The translations under genes and the position numbers were made by a program. Source: Bradyrhizobium macuxiense (GTDB lineage: Bacteria; Pseudomonadota; Alphaproteobacteria; Rhizobiales; Xanthobacteraceae). Taken from it: 64,000 nt of DNA. The DNA lies in contig NZ_LNCU01000039.1 of NCBI RefSeq assembly GCF_001542415.1, positions 118,763 through 182,762 on the forward strand, read 5' to 3'. Below the pieces are notes generated by a model. The model was not told the origin of the DNA and ran no database searches. It was given only the letters and a program-made list of their open reading frames with translations. Below are positions 17,414 through 27,996 of the stretch, one piece after another; the stretch's first letter is position 1, and the number at the start of each line of letters is the position of its first letter.

Positions 17414-17526
17414 CGAGCTTCGAGAACTTTGGCGTCCGCAAGAATCTCGCAGACGACGCGCGCAAGGGGGGCGGCACCTGCCGGATCGTCCACGATCTGG
17501 CAGAGGGCAGATGGGGGCGCGCATGA
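17410..17526 (+). pseudogene. hupI: Truncated hupI rubredoxin
   Basis: ATG at 17410 opens a 38-residue frame starting [20 protein letters not shown], then GTCRIVHDLAEGRWGRA. The first part matches the N terminus of HupI rubredoxin (FENFGVRKDIADNARLEC then GICWTVYDPAEGD). The first CxxC is degraded to GGTC, and the second half with CPNCDAPK is absent: the frame stops at TGA overlapping the hupK ATG. No iron site could form. hupJ, which follows hupI in other rhizobia, is also missing. Confidence 0.8.
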
Positions 17527-18620
17527 ACCTCGCCGTCCGCAACCAGATGGAGATCACCGTATCGCTTGCTGGCGAGGTAATTGCCGCGGTCGAAATCCTG
17601 CCGCGGGTCCGGCCACCACTGGCGCGGCTGTTCGCCGGCAAACCCGCCAGTTCATTGCTCAATGCGCTGCCGAGGCTGTTTTCATTGTGTGCGGCCGCGC
17701 ACCAAGTGGCATTCCTGTCCGCGATCGAGGCGGCGCGCGGCGTAGGCGTCAACCTTGCTACGAAACAGCGCCGTATCACCCTGGTCGTTGCCGAGCGGCT
17801 GGCGGAACTGCTCCGGAGCCTGCTTGTCACCCATCTCGCGCAGGACATCAACAGCGCCGCAGCGGTCCGCGCCCTGATGCAGGACGTGTCGGTGCTTGTC
17901 GGCGGCGCAACGGCCGGCTGCGGCCCCGTCTCACGCGAGGCAACGGCGCGCATCGCAGCCGCGCTGGCTGCGCTCGGCATATCGAATGAAGATGGCGCGC
18001 CGATGCGCGGCAGCCCACTCGCGCTCCGCATCACCGCGCTCGACGAAGTCGCATTTAAGCCTGTGCCGATGCAGCATTCGTTTCTATCCGCTGCCGACGA
18101 CCACGACATCATTGAATGGCTGCTCGCGAATGACGTGACGGTTTGCCATCGTCCCGACCTGGAGGGCCGGATTCCCGAGACCGGTCCGTGGGCCCGCCAA
18201 ATGGTCCGTCAACGGCCCTCGCCAGGCCGGTCGCCCCCCGCCGAGCGGCTGAAGGCGCGGATCGCCGAAATCGTCGGGCTGTGCACCTGGCTCAAAGCCG
18301 GTGCTCATATCGAGACAGCTCAGGACGCGATCGTCGAAAGCTACGGACTGGGACTGCGCCGTGGTGCGGCCGCGGTCGAATGCGCCCGGGGGCGTCTCTA
18401 TCATGCAGTTGAGCTCGATCGTCAGGGACAGATGTCGTGCTTCGAATGTCTTGCGCCAACCGAATTGAATTTCCACGTGCGCGGACCGCTTGTCCGCAGC
18501 CTGCAGAGTGCGGTGCTGACGAAGAGGCCGCAGGCACAGGCCGCCATTCGCAGGGTGATTGAATCGTTCGACCCTTGCGTCGCCTTCACCCTCAATTTTC
18601 GCGAAGTCAGAGATGCATGA
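17523..18620 (+). CDS. hupK: Hydrogenase assembly protein HupK
   Basis: 365 residues from ATG 17523. HupK resembles a degenerate HupL. The C-terminal FDPCVAFTLNFREV is a relic of the DPCxxC motif with the second cysteine lost, and the N-terminal CxxC is absent. It is thought to act as a scaffold when the Fe(CN)2CO unit is delivered. The longer open frame upstream is a shadow of hupH. Overlaps hypA by 8 bp. Confidence 0.85.
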   Translation: MNLAVRNQMEITVSLAGEVIAAVEILPRVRPPLARLFAGKPASSLLNALPRLFSLCAAAHQVAFLSAIEAARGVGVNLATKQRRITLVVAERLAELLRSLLVTHLAQDINSAAAVRALMQDVSVLVGGATAGCGPVSREATARIAAALAALGISNEDGAPMRGSPLALRITALDEVAFKPVPMQHSFLSAADDHDIIEWLLANDVTVCHRPDLEGRIPETGPWARQMVRQRPSPGRSPPAERLKARIAEIVGLCTWLKAGAHIETAQDAIVESYGLGLRRGAAAVECARGRLYHAVELDRQGQMSCFECLAPTELNFHVRGPLVRSLQSAVLTKRPQAQAAIRRVIESFDPCVAFTLNFREVRDA

Positions 18621-18954
18621 GATGGCGCTTTGTGAGGGCATCATCGAGATTGTCGAAGAGGAGGCGCGCCGGCGATCGTTTTCGAAGGTGAAGACCGTGT
18701 GTCTGGAGATCGGAGCGCTCAGTCATGTCGCTCCCGAGGCGATGAAGTTCAGCTTTGCGGCCGTTGCTGCGCGGACCATCGCCGATGGCGCGGTTCTTGA
18801 GATCGTCGAGCAGCCTGGCCTCGCCTGGTGCATGGCCTGTTCGACAAGCGTCGCGATTGCCCGGCGCTACGAGCCGTGCCCCTGCTGCGGCAGCTATCAG
18901 CTGCAGGTGACTGCGGGTGAAGAGATGCGGGTCAAGGAGCTGGAGATCGACTGA
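18613..18954 (+). CDS. hypA: Nickel-insertion metallochaperone HypA
   Basis: 113 residues from ATG 18613. [10 protein letters not shown] carries the N-terminal MHE nickel ligand motif. The zinc site is CMAC-x12-CPCC. Works with HypB to load nickel into HupL. The ATG lies 8 bp inside hupK and the stop overlaps the hypB ATG, so the genes are translationally coupled. Confidence 0.92.
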   Translation: MHEMALCEGIIEIVEEEARRRSFSKVKTVCLEIGALSHVAPEAMKFSFAAVAARTIADGAVLEIVEQPGLAWCMACSTSVAIARRYEPCPCCGSYQLQVTAGEEMRVKELEID

Positions 18955-19895
18955 TGTGTACCATATGCGGCTGCAGCGAAGCAGTGGCCTCCACCGAACG
19001 CACCCATGCGCACAGTGCGCATGCCAATGGTCATCGCCAGGCACATGATCACGGTGATCACCACCATGATCATGTCCATACCGGCCAGGACTTGCATCAT
19101 TCTCACCACCGTCATCACCATCGTGATCACAGCCATCAGCAGACTCATGGCGGGCGGGCGCTTGTGGATTGCGCGGCTGATCCAGCCGGCTTGACGGTTT
19201 CGGGCATTAGCCGCGAGCGGGTCATTCGGGTCGGGCGCGACATCCTCGGCAAGAACGATAGGATCGCGGCCGACAACCGCGCCCGGTTCCTGGCCGATGA
19301 CATGCTTGTGTTCAATCTTGTTTCAAGCCCCGGCGCGGGAAAAACCTCGCTGCTCGTCCGCGCCGTCAGCGAGCTCAAGCAGAGCTGGCGGCTTGGGGTT
19401 ATCGAGGGCGATCAGCAGACCTCGAACGATGCCGAGCGCATTCGCGCGACCGGTGTGCCTGCAATTCAGATCAATACCGGCAAGGGCTGCCATCTCGATG
19501 CTGCGATGGTCAGCGAGGCTTATCGCCGCTTGCCCTCGCTCAAGCGTGGTATTCTCTTCATCGAAAATGTCGGCAATCTGGTCTGTCCCGCGGCGTTCGA
19601 TCTCGGCGAGGCCTGCAAGATCGTGGTGCTCTCGACCACCGAGGGTGAAGACAAGCCACTCAAATACCCGGAAATGTTTGCCGCTTCATCGCTCATGCTG
19701 ATCAACAAGATTGATCTGGCGCGCTTGGTCGACTTCGATTTGAGCCAAACCGTCGAGTATGCAAGACGCGTCAATCCAAGGATTGAAGTGCTGACGATTT
19801 CAGCGCGTACTGGCGAGGGCTTTGCCGCGCTCTACGCCTGGATTGGGAAACAAGCGGCAGATCAGATCCATCCTGTCGTGGGCGCAGCGCCATGA
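18954..19895 (+). CDS. hypB: Nickel-binding GTPase HypB
   Basis: 313 residues. N-terminal CTICGC motif. A histidine-rich segment at about residues 19-64 has some twenty histidines and can store nickel, as in Bradyrhizobium HypB. The GTPase core has the P-loop [11 protein letters not shown], the EGDQQT switch region and the NKIDL guanine-specificity motif. GTP hydrolysis drives nickel delivery with HypA. Confidence 0.93.
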   Translation: MCTICGCSEAVASTERTHAHSAHANGHRQAHDHGDHHHDHVHTGQDLHHSHHRHHHRDHSHQQTHGGRALVDCAADPAGLTVSGISRERVIRVGRDILGKNDRIAADNRARFLADDMLVFNLVSSPGAGKTSLLVRAVSELKQSWRLGVIEGDQQTSNDAERIRATGVPAIQINTGKGCHLDAAMVSEAYRRLPSLKRGILFIENVGNLVCPAAFDLGEACKIVVLSTTEGEDKPLKYPEMFAASSLMLINKIDLARLVDFDLSQTVEYARRVNPRIEVLTISARTGEGFAALYAWIGKQAADQIHPVVGAAP

Positions 19896-22150
19896 GCGAG
19901 GCAATCGCCAGCGCGGGAACGCGTCTGCGCCTGCGCGTCAGCGGCGCCGTTCAAGGCGTCGGCTTTCGTCCGTATGTATATAGTCTCGCTGCTCGATATG
20001 GGCTCGCCGGGTTCGTCGCCAACGATCCCGACGGCGTCATCATCGAGGTCGAGGGTGACGGCACGTCCGAGTTTGTGGCCGCCTTGCCGCTTGAAAGGCC
20101 AGTATTGGCGTGCATCGACCAAATCTCGGTTCAGGAGATCGGTGCGTTTGGGGCTAAAGGCTTTTCGATCCGCCGCAGCGAACAGGGCAGGTCGTCGACG
20201 CGGATCGTCGCCGATGCCGCGACGTGCCAGCAATGTCTCGATGAGTTGTTCGACGCAACGAGCCGCTATTACCTCTATCCCTTCATCAACTGCTCCCATT
20301 GCGGCCCGCGCTACACCATTGCCGAACAGCTCCCGTATGATCGCCGCAACACTGCGATGGGGCGCTTCGCGTTGTGTGCCGCCTGTGCGGCCGAATATGC
20401 CGATCCGGCGAGCCGTCGTTTTCACGCCGAGGCGATCGCGTGCCCGACATGCGGCCCTCGGCTCAGTCATGGGATCGATGATATTGCCGCGGCGATCGCC
20501 GGCGGCCAGATCGTGGCGATAAAGGGGCTTGGAGGGTATCAGCTGCTTTGCGACACAGCCAGCCAGGACGCGGTATTGCGTTTGCGTGAGCGGAAGCAGC
20601 GCGACCAGAAGCCGTTCGCGGTCATGATCGGTTCCTTAGAACAGGCCAACAAGATTGCAGAGACGAATGCCGCCGAGCTCGCGCTGCTCGCATCCGTCGC
20701 CCGTCCGATCGTTCTGCTGCGCTCGCGCAACAATCTTGCGGCCGCAATAGCCCCCGGCCTGTCGCGCGTCGGCGTCATGCTGCCCGTAATCCCGCTGCAT
20801 CACCTTATCTTCCATGCGCTTGGTTCGATTGGCGCAAGGCCTAAGGGGCACAGTCCGGTCGTCGTCACAACGAGCGCCAATCCCAGAGGCAAACCGCTTC
20901 CGATCGACAACGGAAAGGCGCTGCAACGGCTTGCCGGCATCGCCGATCTTATTGTGACCCATGATCGCGATATCCTGACGCGTGCTGATGATTCCGTGGT
21001 GTCGGTCGTGGCCGGACGGCGCCAATTCATTCGCCGCGCTCGCGGCTATGTTCCCGAACCGATCCGGCTTGCGAGGTCGGTGCCGCCCCTGCTCGCCGTC
21101 GGCGGCGCGCTGAAGTCGACTGTCACCGTTACGCGGGGCAATGAGGCATTCGTCTCCCAGCACATCGGAGACCTCGATACGGCTGAAGGCATTCGCGTTT
21201 TCGAGGAGACGGTCCGCCATCTCACGTCGACCCTGGACGTCAGGCCTGTCGTCATGGCCCATGATCTGCATCCCGACATGGCGTCCACCCGCTTTGCGGA
21301 GACAAGCGGCTGCGCTCTGATCGCTGTCCAGCATCATCACGCGCACGCTGCTGCGGTCATCGCAGAGCATGGTCTCACCGCGCCTGCGCTCGCCCTTCTG
21401 CTCGACGGCCATGGCTATGGCTGCGACGGCGGCAACTGGGGTGGCGAGCTCTTGTTGTGTGAAGGCGCCCGGTTTCGACGCATTGGGCATCTTGAACCCT
21501 TGCAAATGCCCGGCGGGGACCGCGCAGCCCGCGAGCCCTGGCGGATGGCGAGCGCGATACTTCAGATGCAGGGACGGGGACATGAAATTGCGCGCCGCTT
21601 TGCGTCGCAGCCGCAGGCCGAGCATCTGCGGGCGTTGCTCGAGCGGCCTTGTGGAGCCACCACGACCAGCGCGGGCCGGCTGTTCGATGCAGCGGCCGCG
21701 CTGCTCGGGGTCGCGACTTCGCAGAGTTATGAAGGCGAGGCCGCGATGAAGCTCGAGGCGGGTGTGCGGCAGACTTTCGTGCTCGAAGCGGGTTGGATGA
21801 TCGATGGCGATGTGCTGTCATTTCGCCCGCTGTTTTCTCGCTTGATTGCAGATGATATCGGCGCCACCGAGGGAGCCGAGCTGTTTCATGGCACGTTCGC
21901 GGCAGCCTGCGTTGATTGGGCCGCACGCTCTGCGCAGACAACCGGCGTCACAACCGTCGTTCTGAGCGGCGGTTGCTTCCAGAACGCGGTGCTCGCCGAT
22001 GAAATCGAGCGCGGCTGCTTGGCGGCCGGCCTCATTCCGCTGCTGCCACGCCAGGTTCCGCCTAACGACGGTGGCTTGAGCCTCGGACAAGCCTGGATCG
22101 CCGCTCTTCAGACTGCTGAACAGCCGCAAGCTCTCGAAGGAACAGCTTGA
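19892..22150 (+). CDS. hypF: Carbamoyltransferase HypF
   Basis: 752 residues, full-length. It has an acylphosphatase-like domain ([18 protein letters not shown]), paired zinc fingers ([28 protein letters not shown]), a YrdC-like domain ([12 protein letters not shown]) and a Kae1-like domain ([16 protein letters not shown]). Makes the carbamoyl group that becomes the CN ligands of the NiFe site. Starts 4 bp inside hypB. Confidence 0.93.
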   Translation: MSEAIASAGTRLRLRVSGAVQGVGFRPYVYSLAARYGLAGFVANDPDGVIIEVEGDGTSEFVAALPLERPVLACIDQISVQEIGAFGAKGFSIRRSEQGRSSTRIVADAATCQQCLDELFDATSRYYLYPFINCSHCGPRYTIAEQLPYDRRNTAMGRFALCAACAAEYADPASRRFHAEAIACPTCGPRLSHGIDDIAAAIAGGQIVAIKGLGGYQLLCDTASQDAVLRLRERKQRDQKPFAVMIGSLEQANKIAETNAAELALLASVARPIVLLRSRNNLAAAIAPGLSRVGVMLPVIPLHHLIFHALGSIGARPKGHSPVVVTTSANPRGKPLPIDNGKALQRLAGIADLIVTHDRDILTRADDSVVSVVAGRRQFIRRARGYVPEPIRLARSVPPLLAVGGALKSTVTVTRGNEAFVSQHIGDLDTAEGIRVFEETVRHLTSTLDVRPVVMAHDLHPDMASTRFAETSGCALIAVQHHHAHAAAVIAEHGLTAPALALLLDGHGYGCDGGNWGGELLLCEGARFRRIGHLEPLQMPGGDRAAREPWRMASAILQMQGRGHEIARRFASQPQAEHLRALLERPCGATTTSAGRLFDAAAALLGVATSQSYEGEAAMKLEAGVRQTFVLEAGWMIDGDVLSFRPLFSRLIADDIGATEGAELFHGTFAAACVDWAARSAQTTGVTTVVLSGGCFQNAVLADEIERGCLAAGLIPLLPRQVPPNDGGLSLGQAWIAALQTAEQPQALEGTA

Positions 22151-22151
22151 T

Positions 22152-22388
22152 ATGTGTCTTTCGGTACCGGCTGAGGTCACCGAACTCCTTCCCGGTGACA
22201 TGGCCATCGTGTCCATCGATGGCGTCAGCCTGGAGATTTCGATCGCGCTCATCGACGATCTCGCGGTCGGCGACTACGTCCTTGTCCATGTCGGCTACGC
22301 CCTGGCCAAAATCGACCCCGCAGAAGCCGAGCGGACGCTGGAGCTCTTGCGGGAACTAGGTAGCGTCGCTCAGGAGCTTCGGCCATGA
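22152..22388 (+). CDS. hypC: Hydrogenase chaperone HypC
   Basis: 78 residues beginning MCLSVPAEV, the family N terminus with the functional second-residue cysteine. Partners HypD in carrying the iron-cyanide-CO unit to HupL. Starts 2 bp after hypF and overlaps hypD by 4 bp. Paralogue of HupF at 15624. Confidence 0.92.
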   Translation: MCLSVPAEVTELLPGDMAIVSIDGVSLEISIALIDDLAVGDYVLVHVGYALAKIDPAEAERTLELLRELGSVAQELRP

Positions 22389-23524
22389 AATATGCCGACG
22401 AATTCCGTGACAAGACCATCGCCCAGGGGCTCGCGCGGGCGATTGGGACTGAGGCTGATCCGCAACGGGCCTACCGGTTCATGGAGTTCTGCGGCGGACA
22501 CACGCATGTGATCTTTCGCTATGGCCTGGAGGACTTGCTGCCAGCGAATGTCCGCTTGATCCACGGGCCGGGCTGTCCGGTCTGTGTTCTCCCCGCCAGC
22601 CGGATCGACATGGCGATCCGGCTCGCCGCCCGGCCGCAGGTCACCCTCTGTGTCTACGGCGACCTGATGCGGGTGCCCGGCTCGCAAGGGCAATCGCTGT
22701 TGCGAGCCAGGGCCCTCGGCGCCGACATTCGGATGGTCTATTCGACGCTCGATGCGATCCGGATTGCCGAACAGGCGTTGGATCAGGAGGTGGTCTTTTT
22801 TGCCATTGGATTTGAGACCACGACGCCTGCGACGGCAGTGATGATCCGGCTTGCCAGGAAGAAGCGGCTGAAGAATCTCAGCGTGTTCTGCAACCATGTG
22901 CTGACGCCCCCGGCGATGCAAAGCATTCTCGAGAGTCCCGATATCCGCGCTCTCGGCCGGGCCGAAATCGACGGCATTATCGGGCCTGCGCATGTCAGCG
23001 CCATCATCGGTACGGAGCCCTACGGCCGCTTGGCAAAAGAATTCGGCGAGCCGATCGTGATCGCGGGATTTGAGCCGCTCGACGTGATGCAGGCCATCCT
23101 GATGCTGGTTCGGCAGGTGAATGGCGGCCGATATGAGGTGGAGAACCAATATAGCCGTGCGGTGAAGCGTGAAGGCAACCACCGCGCCATGGTAGCGGTG
23201 TCTAACGTTTTCGAACTCCGCGACGAGTTCGAATGGCGTGGGCTCGGACCCATACAAGATAGCGCGCTGAAGCTGAAACGGCCTTACGCCAAATTCGACG
23301 CCGAGGCGCGTTTCGTGATGCACGAACTGCCGGTCGTCGACAATCCGGCGTGTGAGTGCGGGGCCATCCTGCGTGGCGTGAAGAGCCCTGTCGACTGCAA
23401 GCTGTTCGGAACGGTCTGCACGCCGGAAACCCCCATAGGGTCCTGCATGGTCTCATCGGAAGGCGCCTGTGCCGCGCACTGGACGTATGGCCGGGGCCGC
23501 GACTATCAGCTGCGGCGGGCGTGA
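22385..23524 (+). CDS. hypD: Fe-S scaffold HypD
   Basis: 379 residues. Diagnostic motifs are FCGGHTH, GPGCPVCV and the C-terminal cysteine cluster (CECG, DCKLFGTVCTPETPIGSCMV, GACAAHW) that binds a [4Fe-4S] cluster. Assembles the Fe(CN)2CO unit with HypC, HypE and HypF. Confidence 0.94.
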   Translation: MKYADEFRDKTIAQGLARAIGTEADPQRAYRFMEFCGGHTHVIFRYGLEDLLPANVRLIHGPGCPVCVLPASRIDMAIRLAARPQVTLCVYGDLMRVPGSQGQSLLRARALGADIRMVYSTLDAIRIAEQALDQEVVFFAIGFETTTPATAVMIRLARKKRLKNLSVFCNHVLTPPAMQSILESPDIRALGRAEIDGIIGPAHVSAIIGTEPYGRLAKEFGEPIVIAGFEPLDVMQAILMLVRQVNGGRYEVENQYSRAVKREGNHRAMVAVSNVFELRDEFEWRGLGPIQDSALKLKRPYAKFDAEARFVMHELPVVDNPACECGAILRGVKSPVDCKLFGTVCTPETPIGSCMVSSEGACAAHWTYGRGRDYQLRRA

Positions 23525-24570
23525 TGCGGGTGAAGTCCTATCAGCGCAAGCTCGATATCAAGAACGGGTGCATCGACCTTTCCCACGGTTCCGGGGGGCG
23601 CGCCACGACGCAGCTGGTCCTCGGCCTGTTTCACGAAGCGTTCGGCAATGAATGGCTCGCTCGTTGCAACGATCAGTCGGCCTTCGGTGTCCGCTCGGGC
23701 AGGATGGTGATGACGACTGACAGCTATGTGGTTTCGCCGCTGTTTTTTCCCGGCGGCAATATTGGGTCACTCGCGGTGCACGGCACAGTCAACGATGTCG
23801 CGATGGCCGGTGCGCGTCCACTCTATCTGGCGGCAAGTTTCATCCTTGAAGAGGGCTTCCGACTTTCGGATCTGAAGGCGATTGCGGATTCAATGGGCGC
23901 AGCGGCGCGTGCCGCCTGCGTTCACATCATCACGGGTGACACCAAGGTCGTCGAGCGGGGCAAGGCGGATGGTCTGTTCATCTCGACGACGGGAGTCGGC
24001 GTTCTGGCCAACGGGCTCGATCTGTCCGCCGAGAACGCAAGGATCGGCGACCGCGTCCTGGTTTCCGGCTGCCTCGGCGACCATGGGGTTGCGATCATGT
24101 CGCGACGCCACAACCTGGCTTTCCAGGTCGACATTGTCTCGGATTCTGCAGCTCTGCATGATCTCGTAGCCGTAATGGTTGCGGCTGGCGGCGCCAGCAT
24201 CCGGGTGATGCGCGACCCCACGCGCGGCGGTCTTGCCGCAACGCTCAACGAGATTGCGCATCAATCCAGCCTCGGCTTCCGCCTGCAGGAAGAGGCTATC
24301 CCGGTAAAGCCCGCCGTTACGGCTGCCTGCGAACTCCTTGGGCTTGATCCGCTCCATGTCGCCAACGAGGGCAAACTCGTTGCAATCGTGGCGGCAGATA
24401 TGGCGGATGCCGTGCTTGCCGCCATGAAGGCGCATCCGCTCGGGTGCGATGCGGCCGATATCGGCGAGGCGGTCGCTGATCATCATCATTTGGTGCAGAT
24501 GTCGACCAGATTTGGCGGCGGACGAATTGTCGATTGGTTGTCGGGCGAACAACTGCCCCGGATTTGTTGA
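23524..24570 (+). CDS. hypE: Hydrogenase maturation protein HypE
   Basis: 348 residues from ATG 23524, which overlaps the hypD stop. PurM-like fold with LSHGSGGRATTQLV, the ATP-binding region TGDTKVVERG and the C-terminal PRIC whose cysteine is dehydrated to thiocyanate. Last gene of the cluster. The hypX/hoxX and hoxA genes that follow hypE in some Bradyrhizobium clusters are absent from this place. Confidence 0.94.
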   Translation: MRVKSYQRKLDIKNGCIDLSHGSGGRATTQLVLGLFHEAFGNEWLARCNDQSAFGVRSGRMVMTTDSYVVSPLFFPGGNIGSLAVHGTVNDVAMAGARPLYLAASFILEEGFRLSDLKAIADSMGAAARAACVHIITGDTKVVERGKADGLFISTTGVGVLANGLDLSAENARIGDRVLVSGCLGDHGVAIMSRRHNLAFQVDIVSDSAALHDLVAVMVAAGGASIRVMRDPTRGGLAATLNEIAHQSSLGFRLQEEAIPVKPAVTAACELLGLDPLHVANEGKLVAIVAADMADAVLAAMKAHPLGCDAADIGEAVADHHHLVQMSTRFGGGRIVDWLSGEQLPRIC

Positions 24571-24987
24571 GCGCGCCACGCGCTCGCACGAAGGGTCGGT
24601 TAGGCCTTCCGGGACGTCTCAATTGCTGTCGTCCGCTGTACTAGGCATCTGAGCACCGCGTCGAAAACGCACGGTCTGAGTGTTTACTTGGCGTCCGCGC
24701 GTATCGCGTGACCTCGGCCAGGGAGCTGCGCAGTCGGCCTTGTCCGTCTTGCGACACAGCCGACCAGCGTTGTTGAGCCTGCGACGGTCATGAACAATGC
24801 GCAAGCACAGCGCGGTCGCCTTTGGCCGTACGCGTTTATCCGAGAAAGCACGCGACAATTCACTATTGAAGCGTCAATGCCGCTCTGAGGCTCACACCAC
24901 GGGACGCCGCGCACGTCTTCTTCACCATGGCATCACACTTGCAGCGAGTGGGATGTTCAGCCCGGCCTATCGTCGTCGAGCCGTGCA
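24571..24987. other. Intergenic stretch after hypE
   Basis: No gene, promoter pattern or repeat recognised. A GC-rich short inverted sequence follows the hypE stop (GCGCGCCACGCGC) but has no T tract. Confidence 0.4.
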
Positions 24988-26199
24988 TTGCCCGTAGGCG
25001 AGCGCCCAAAGGTGGTCGGCGCTGCGCTTGCGGGCTTTTTCTCGCCGGAGTGTCCTGTGTTATCGTTTGCCGATCAGCCAGCCGGCTCGCTCGCGACCCG
25101 ATTAGCATTTTTTGTTGCCGGATTCGGCTTTGCCTCATGGGCACCTCTGGTGCCGCTCGCCAAGGAGCGGCTTGCGGTCGATGATGGCGTACTTGGTCTG
25201 GTGTTGCTCTGCCTCGGCGTTGGATCAGCCGTCGCTGTGCTCGTGACCGGCGCGGCGAATGCACGTTACGGCAGCCAAACCATCATTCTTTGTGGTGGTC
25301 TTGGTCTTGCGCTCATCCTGCCGTGGCTTGCTGTGGCCAGCACACCTCTTGGGCTTGGCGCCGTGCTGTTTGCTTTCGGTGTTTCGCTTGGTTCAATCGA
25401 TATAGCCATGAACGTTCACGCGACGGAAGTGGAGTGGGCCGCCGGCCGACCGTTAATGTCCGGCTTCCACGCCCAGTTCTGCATAGGCGAAGTCGCCGGC
25501 TCGGCTGTTATGACCACCTCCCTCTCATTGCGGGCTGACGCGCTTGTTTCAACATTGATCTGTTCGGTGTTGATGACGATTGCAATTGTGTTGGCCTGGC
25601 CGCGGTTTCTGGCAACATGTCGGACCGAGCGACGGCTAAGGCTCGTCCTGCCCAATCGCCGTGTGTTGCTCATTGCGATCCTTGCGGCCATGACCTTTCT
25701 TGTCGAAGGCGCAATGCTCGACTGGAGCGCCTTGTTTTTCGTTGATCGAGGTCTTGTCTCCAAGGCGCATGGCGGCTTCGGTTACATGCTGTTTTCCATT
25801 GCCATGACAGCAGGCCGCCTCGGCGGAGATGCCGTCGTGACGCGATTCGGCGATCGCGCCACATTGATGTTCGGAACTCTGCCGATCATGACAGGTTTCG
25901 CGGCGCTGCTAGCGGCGCCAGTTGCGTCGATTGCCATGGCGGGATGCCTGCTCATCGGATTGGGTGCTGCGAATATCGTGCCGGTGCTGTACCGCCGGGC
26001 CGGCAAACAGAAGACGATGCCGGCCCTCCTTGCGATCGCAGTCACCACGACGGCCGGCTACACGGGTCTGCTCGTCGGTCCCGCTATCGTCGGCCTCGTC
26101 GCAAACATGGCTGGCCTTCCATTGGCATTCGCAATGCTGGGCGTGCTCCTGTGCACCGTCACGCTCACGGCGCCGATTGTAATGGCGGGCCGTCCCTGA
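24988..26199 (+). CDS. Major facilitator superfamily transporter
   Basis: About 400 residues with around 12 hydrophobic segments, beginning LATRLAFFVAGFGFASWAPL and including the MFS-like loop MNVHATEVEW and GFHAQFCIGEVAG. The substrate is not recognisable. The N-terminal 25 residues before LSFADQPAG are doubtful, and the true start may be internal. No functional link to hydrogenase or nitrogen fixation is visible. Confidence 0.75.
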   Translation: MPVGERPKVVGAALAGFFSPECPVLSFADQPAGSLATRLAFFVAGFGFASWAPLVPLAKERLAVDDGVLGLVLLCLGVGSAVAVLVTGAANARYGSQTIILCGGLGLALILPWLAVASTPLGLGAVLFAFGVSLGSIDIAMNVHATEVEWAAGRPLMSGFHAQFCIGEVAGSAVMTTSLSLRADALVSTLICSVLMTIAIVLAWPRFLATCRTERRLRLVLPNRRVLLIAILAAMTFLVEGAMLDWSALFFVDRGLVSKAHGGFGYMLFSIAMTAGRLGGDAVVTRFGDRATLMFGTLPIMTGFAALLAAPVASIAMAGCLLIGLGAANIVPVLYRRAGKQKTMPALLAIAVTTTAGYTGLLVGPAIVGLVANMAGLPLAFAMLGVLLCTVTLTAPIVMAGRP

Positions 26200-26366
26200 G
26201 TTGTGGTGTGGCTGCCCCTTGCAAATCCGGCTTTTGATAGGTTGATCCGATGCCTTCGCAAGCGGCCATGTTTCCAAGGCGACGTTCCACAAGCGGCGGC
26301 GTGTATGGCCGTTCAGGCGGCAGCCGCTCGAGAGGTCAAGTATGCGTCTGGCGTGCCGGCAGTCAT

Positions 26367-27680
26367 TTATCCTGCCTTTCGCTCCGGTTCGACGCTATTC
26401 TCCAGCAGCTGGATGTCCAAACTTGAGATCTCCGGCATGGCCTTGCCCGCGATGGCTTGAAGATCTCCAACCATCCCGACCGTCGAGTCGACCACGGCCA
26501 AAATCTGCGTTTCGCGCTTGGCCCACTGCCGCCCCATGAATTTTCGTTCCTTGTCGAGATCATCACGCATGTCGTTGAACTTCTCAACGACGGCCTCCAC
26601 CCGCTGCCTGAATTTCGTCCCCGTCAGATAATGGTAGACCTGCTCCATTTTTGTTTGCTGGCCCTGCTGCACAAGGCGCGAGCCGGCCACGTCGATAAGT
26701 GCCTGACGAAGGGCCACCGCGACCGGCAGAGCGCATCGGGGGTGCGTCACCCATATTCCATCGATCAGGTCGAAATGCTCGACATGTTTGGGAAGCGCTT
26801 GCGATACGATGAGCGCAGTATCGGCTCCGCAGCGGCGCTGATCGTCACGGAGCTTGCCAAGCCATCCGTCGCTCCACGCCTTGGTGCGCTTGGATTCCCA
26901 GAGGATAATGCCCGCGGGCTGCCCAATAGAGCCATTGACCTGCTGCACAACGTCCGCGCCAAGTTCGCCTTTGCCCACTGGCTCAATCAGGTCAGTTGGA
27001 AAGCGGCCACGAAGAACAGCTTCCAGCTCAAGCTCCAGGACTTCGCCCTGCGATTGTTGTGATCCTTGCTCAGCTTTACGCTTGAGCTCCTCGATTGTGC
27101 GGGACATCGACTCGATCGTCTGGTCTTTTTCCGCGACGCGTAGTCGCGCGGCTTCGTCAGCTTCCTGCCTTGCCTTTACCTGGATCTGTTCAGCTGAAGC
27201 CTGGACACGCTTCTCAACCGTCAGATCAAGCTCGCGCTTCTCGTCATCGAGCGCTCGTTGCTTGCGGATAAGTGCGGCCTGTGCCTGCTGCGCCTCCGCC
27301 AGCTTGGTATTGTTCGCCTCGAGAATCTGCCGGAGCTCGGCCAATTCGGTTGCGCGCGCCTGCAGTTCCGCCGCGGCCGCATCGCGCGCTTTCTTGGCCT
27401 CCATCGCGACAAGTTGGTTGCGCTCGGCCGCCAACCGTCGAGCCACTTGGTCGTCGATCAGCTCGCGATCCTTCTGAAGCTGTTCGCGCTCCTGCCGCAG
27501 TGCCTCGGTCTTGCGCGCCACCTCGGCGTCCTTGCTGGCGAGCTGTTCTTGGAAGCGCTGGCGGGTTTCCGCGAGAAGCGGGGCGGCGAGCGATTCGGTC
27601 AGGCGGATCTCGTGGTTGCAATTCGGACAATGAAGGGTGGGCTCATGGGCGCTGGTGGCCGCGGTCGCACTAAACGTCAT
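26367..27680 (-). CDS. DUF2130-family coiled-coil protein
   Basis: 437 residues. N-terminal CPNCNHEIRLTES zinc-ribbon-like motif, then a long charged coiled coil (about residues 40-210), then a globular domain (VLELELEAVLRGRFPTDLIE, GADVVQQVNGSIGQPAGIIL, WESKRTKAWSDGWLGKLRDD) typical of DUF2130, a PD-(D/E)xK-like nuclease fold related to RmuC. Function unknown; a role in DNA handling is inferred from fold only. Confidence 0.8.
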   Translation of the reverse strand: MTFSATAATSAHEPTLHCPNCNHEIRLTESLAAPLLAETRQRFQEQLASKDAEVARKTEALRQEREQLQKDRELIDDQVARRLAAERNQLVAMEAKKARDAAAAELQARATELAELRQILEANNTKLAEAQQAQAALIRKQRALDDEKRELDLTVEKRVQASAEQIQVKARQEADEAARLRVAEKDQTIESMSRTIEELKRKAEQGSQQSQGEVLELELEAVLRGRFPTDLIEPVGKGELGADVVQQVNGSIGQPAGIILWESKRTKAWSDGWLGKLRDDQRRCGADTALIVSQALPKHVEHFDLIDGIWVTHPRCALPVAVALRQALIDVAGSRLVQQGQQTKMEQVYHYLTGTKFRQRVEAVVEKFNDMRDDLDKERKFMGRQWAKRETQILAVVDSTVGMVGDLQAIAGKAMPEISSLDIQLLENSVEPERKAG

Positions 27681-27699
27681 AAACCCTCCCGGTCTGCGG

Positions 27700-27996
27700 C
27701 TAGGCCGGGATAAACGTGATCCGCCCGGCTTCGCCCCGCTTCCGATATGGCTTTATCGCTATTTCATCGTTCTGGTCGAATGCCGTAAGCACGCGCAGCG
27801 GCTTTTCCACCGAAACCAGCTTGAAACGCCAACGAAACAGCTTGGACGGGCCGGGTCGCTTCATGTCGATCAGCCCAGCGGGTTCAATCTGGTCATCTTC
27901 CGCTCTGCCATCAGCCGCTTCAGCTGAACAACGACAGCGACTTTGAGATGGTGCCTCTGGCGTTCGGCAGATCGAGATCAGCGAGAGTGTTGCCAA
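27700..27996 (-). CDS. Small hypothetical protein upstream of DUF2130 gene
   Basis: The C-terminal 70 residues (EDDQIEPAGLIDMKRPGPSK then LFRWRFKLVSVEKPLRVLTA) look like a real conserved protein. The first 28 residues are low-quality and the only start is TTG. It ends 20 bp before the DUF2130 gene on the same strand, so the two may be an operon. Possibly an N-terminally truncated gene. Confidence 0.4.
   Translation of the reverse strand: MATLSLISICRTPEAPSQSRCRCSAEAADGRAEDDQIEPAGLIDMKRPGPSKLFRWRFKLVSVEKPLRVLTAFDQNDEIAIKPYRKRGEAGRITFIPA

Noticed and set aside
17217..17522. N-terminal extension of hupK
   Set aside because: It is the out-of-frame shadow of hupH and the hupI remnant; hupK starts at the ATGA overlap at 17523.
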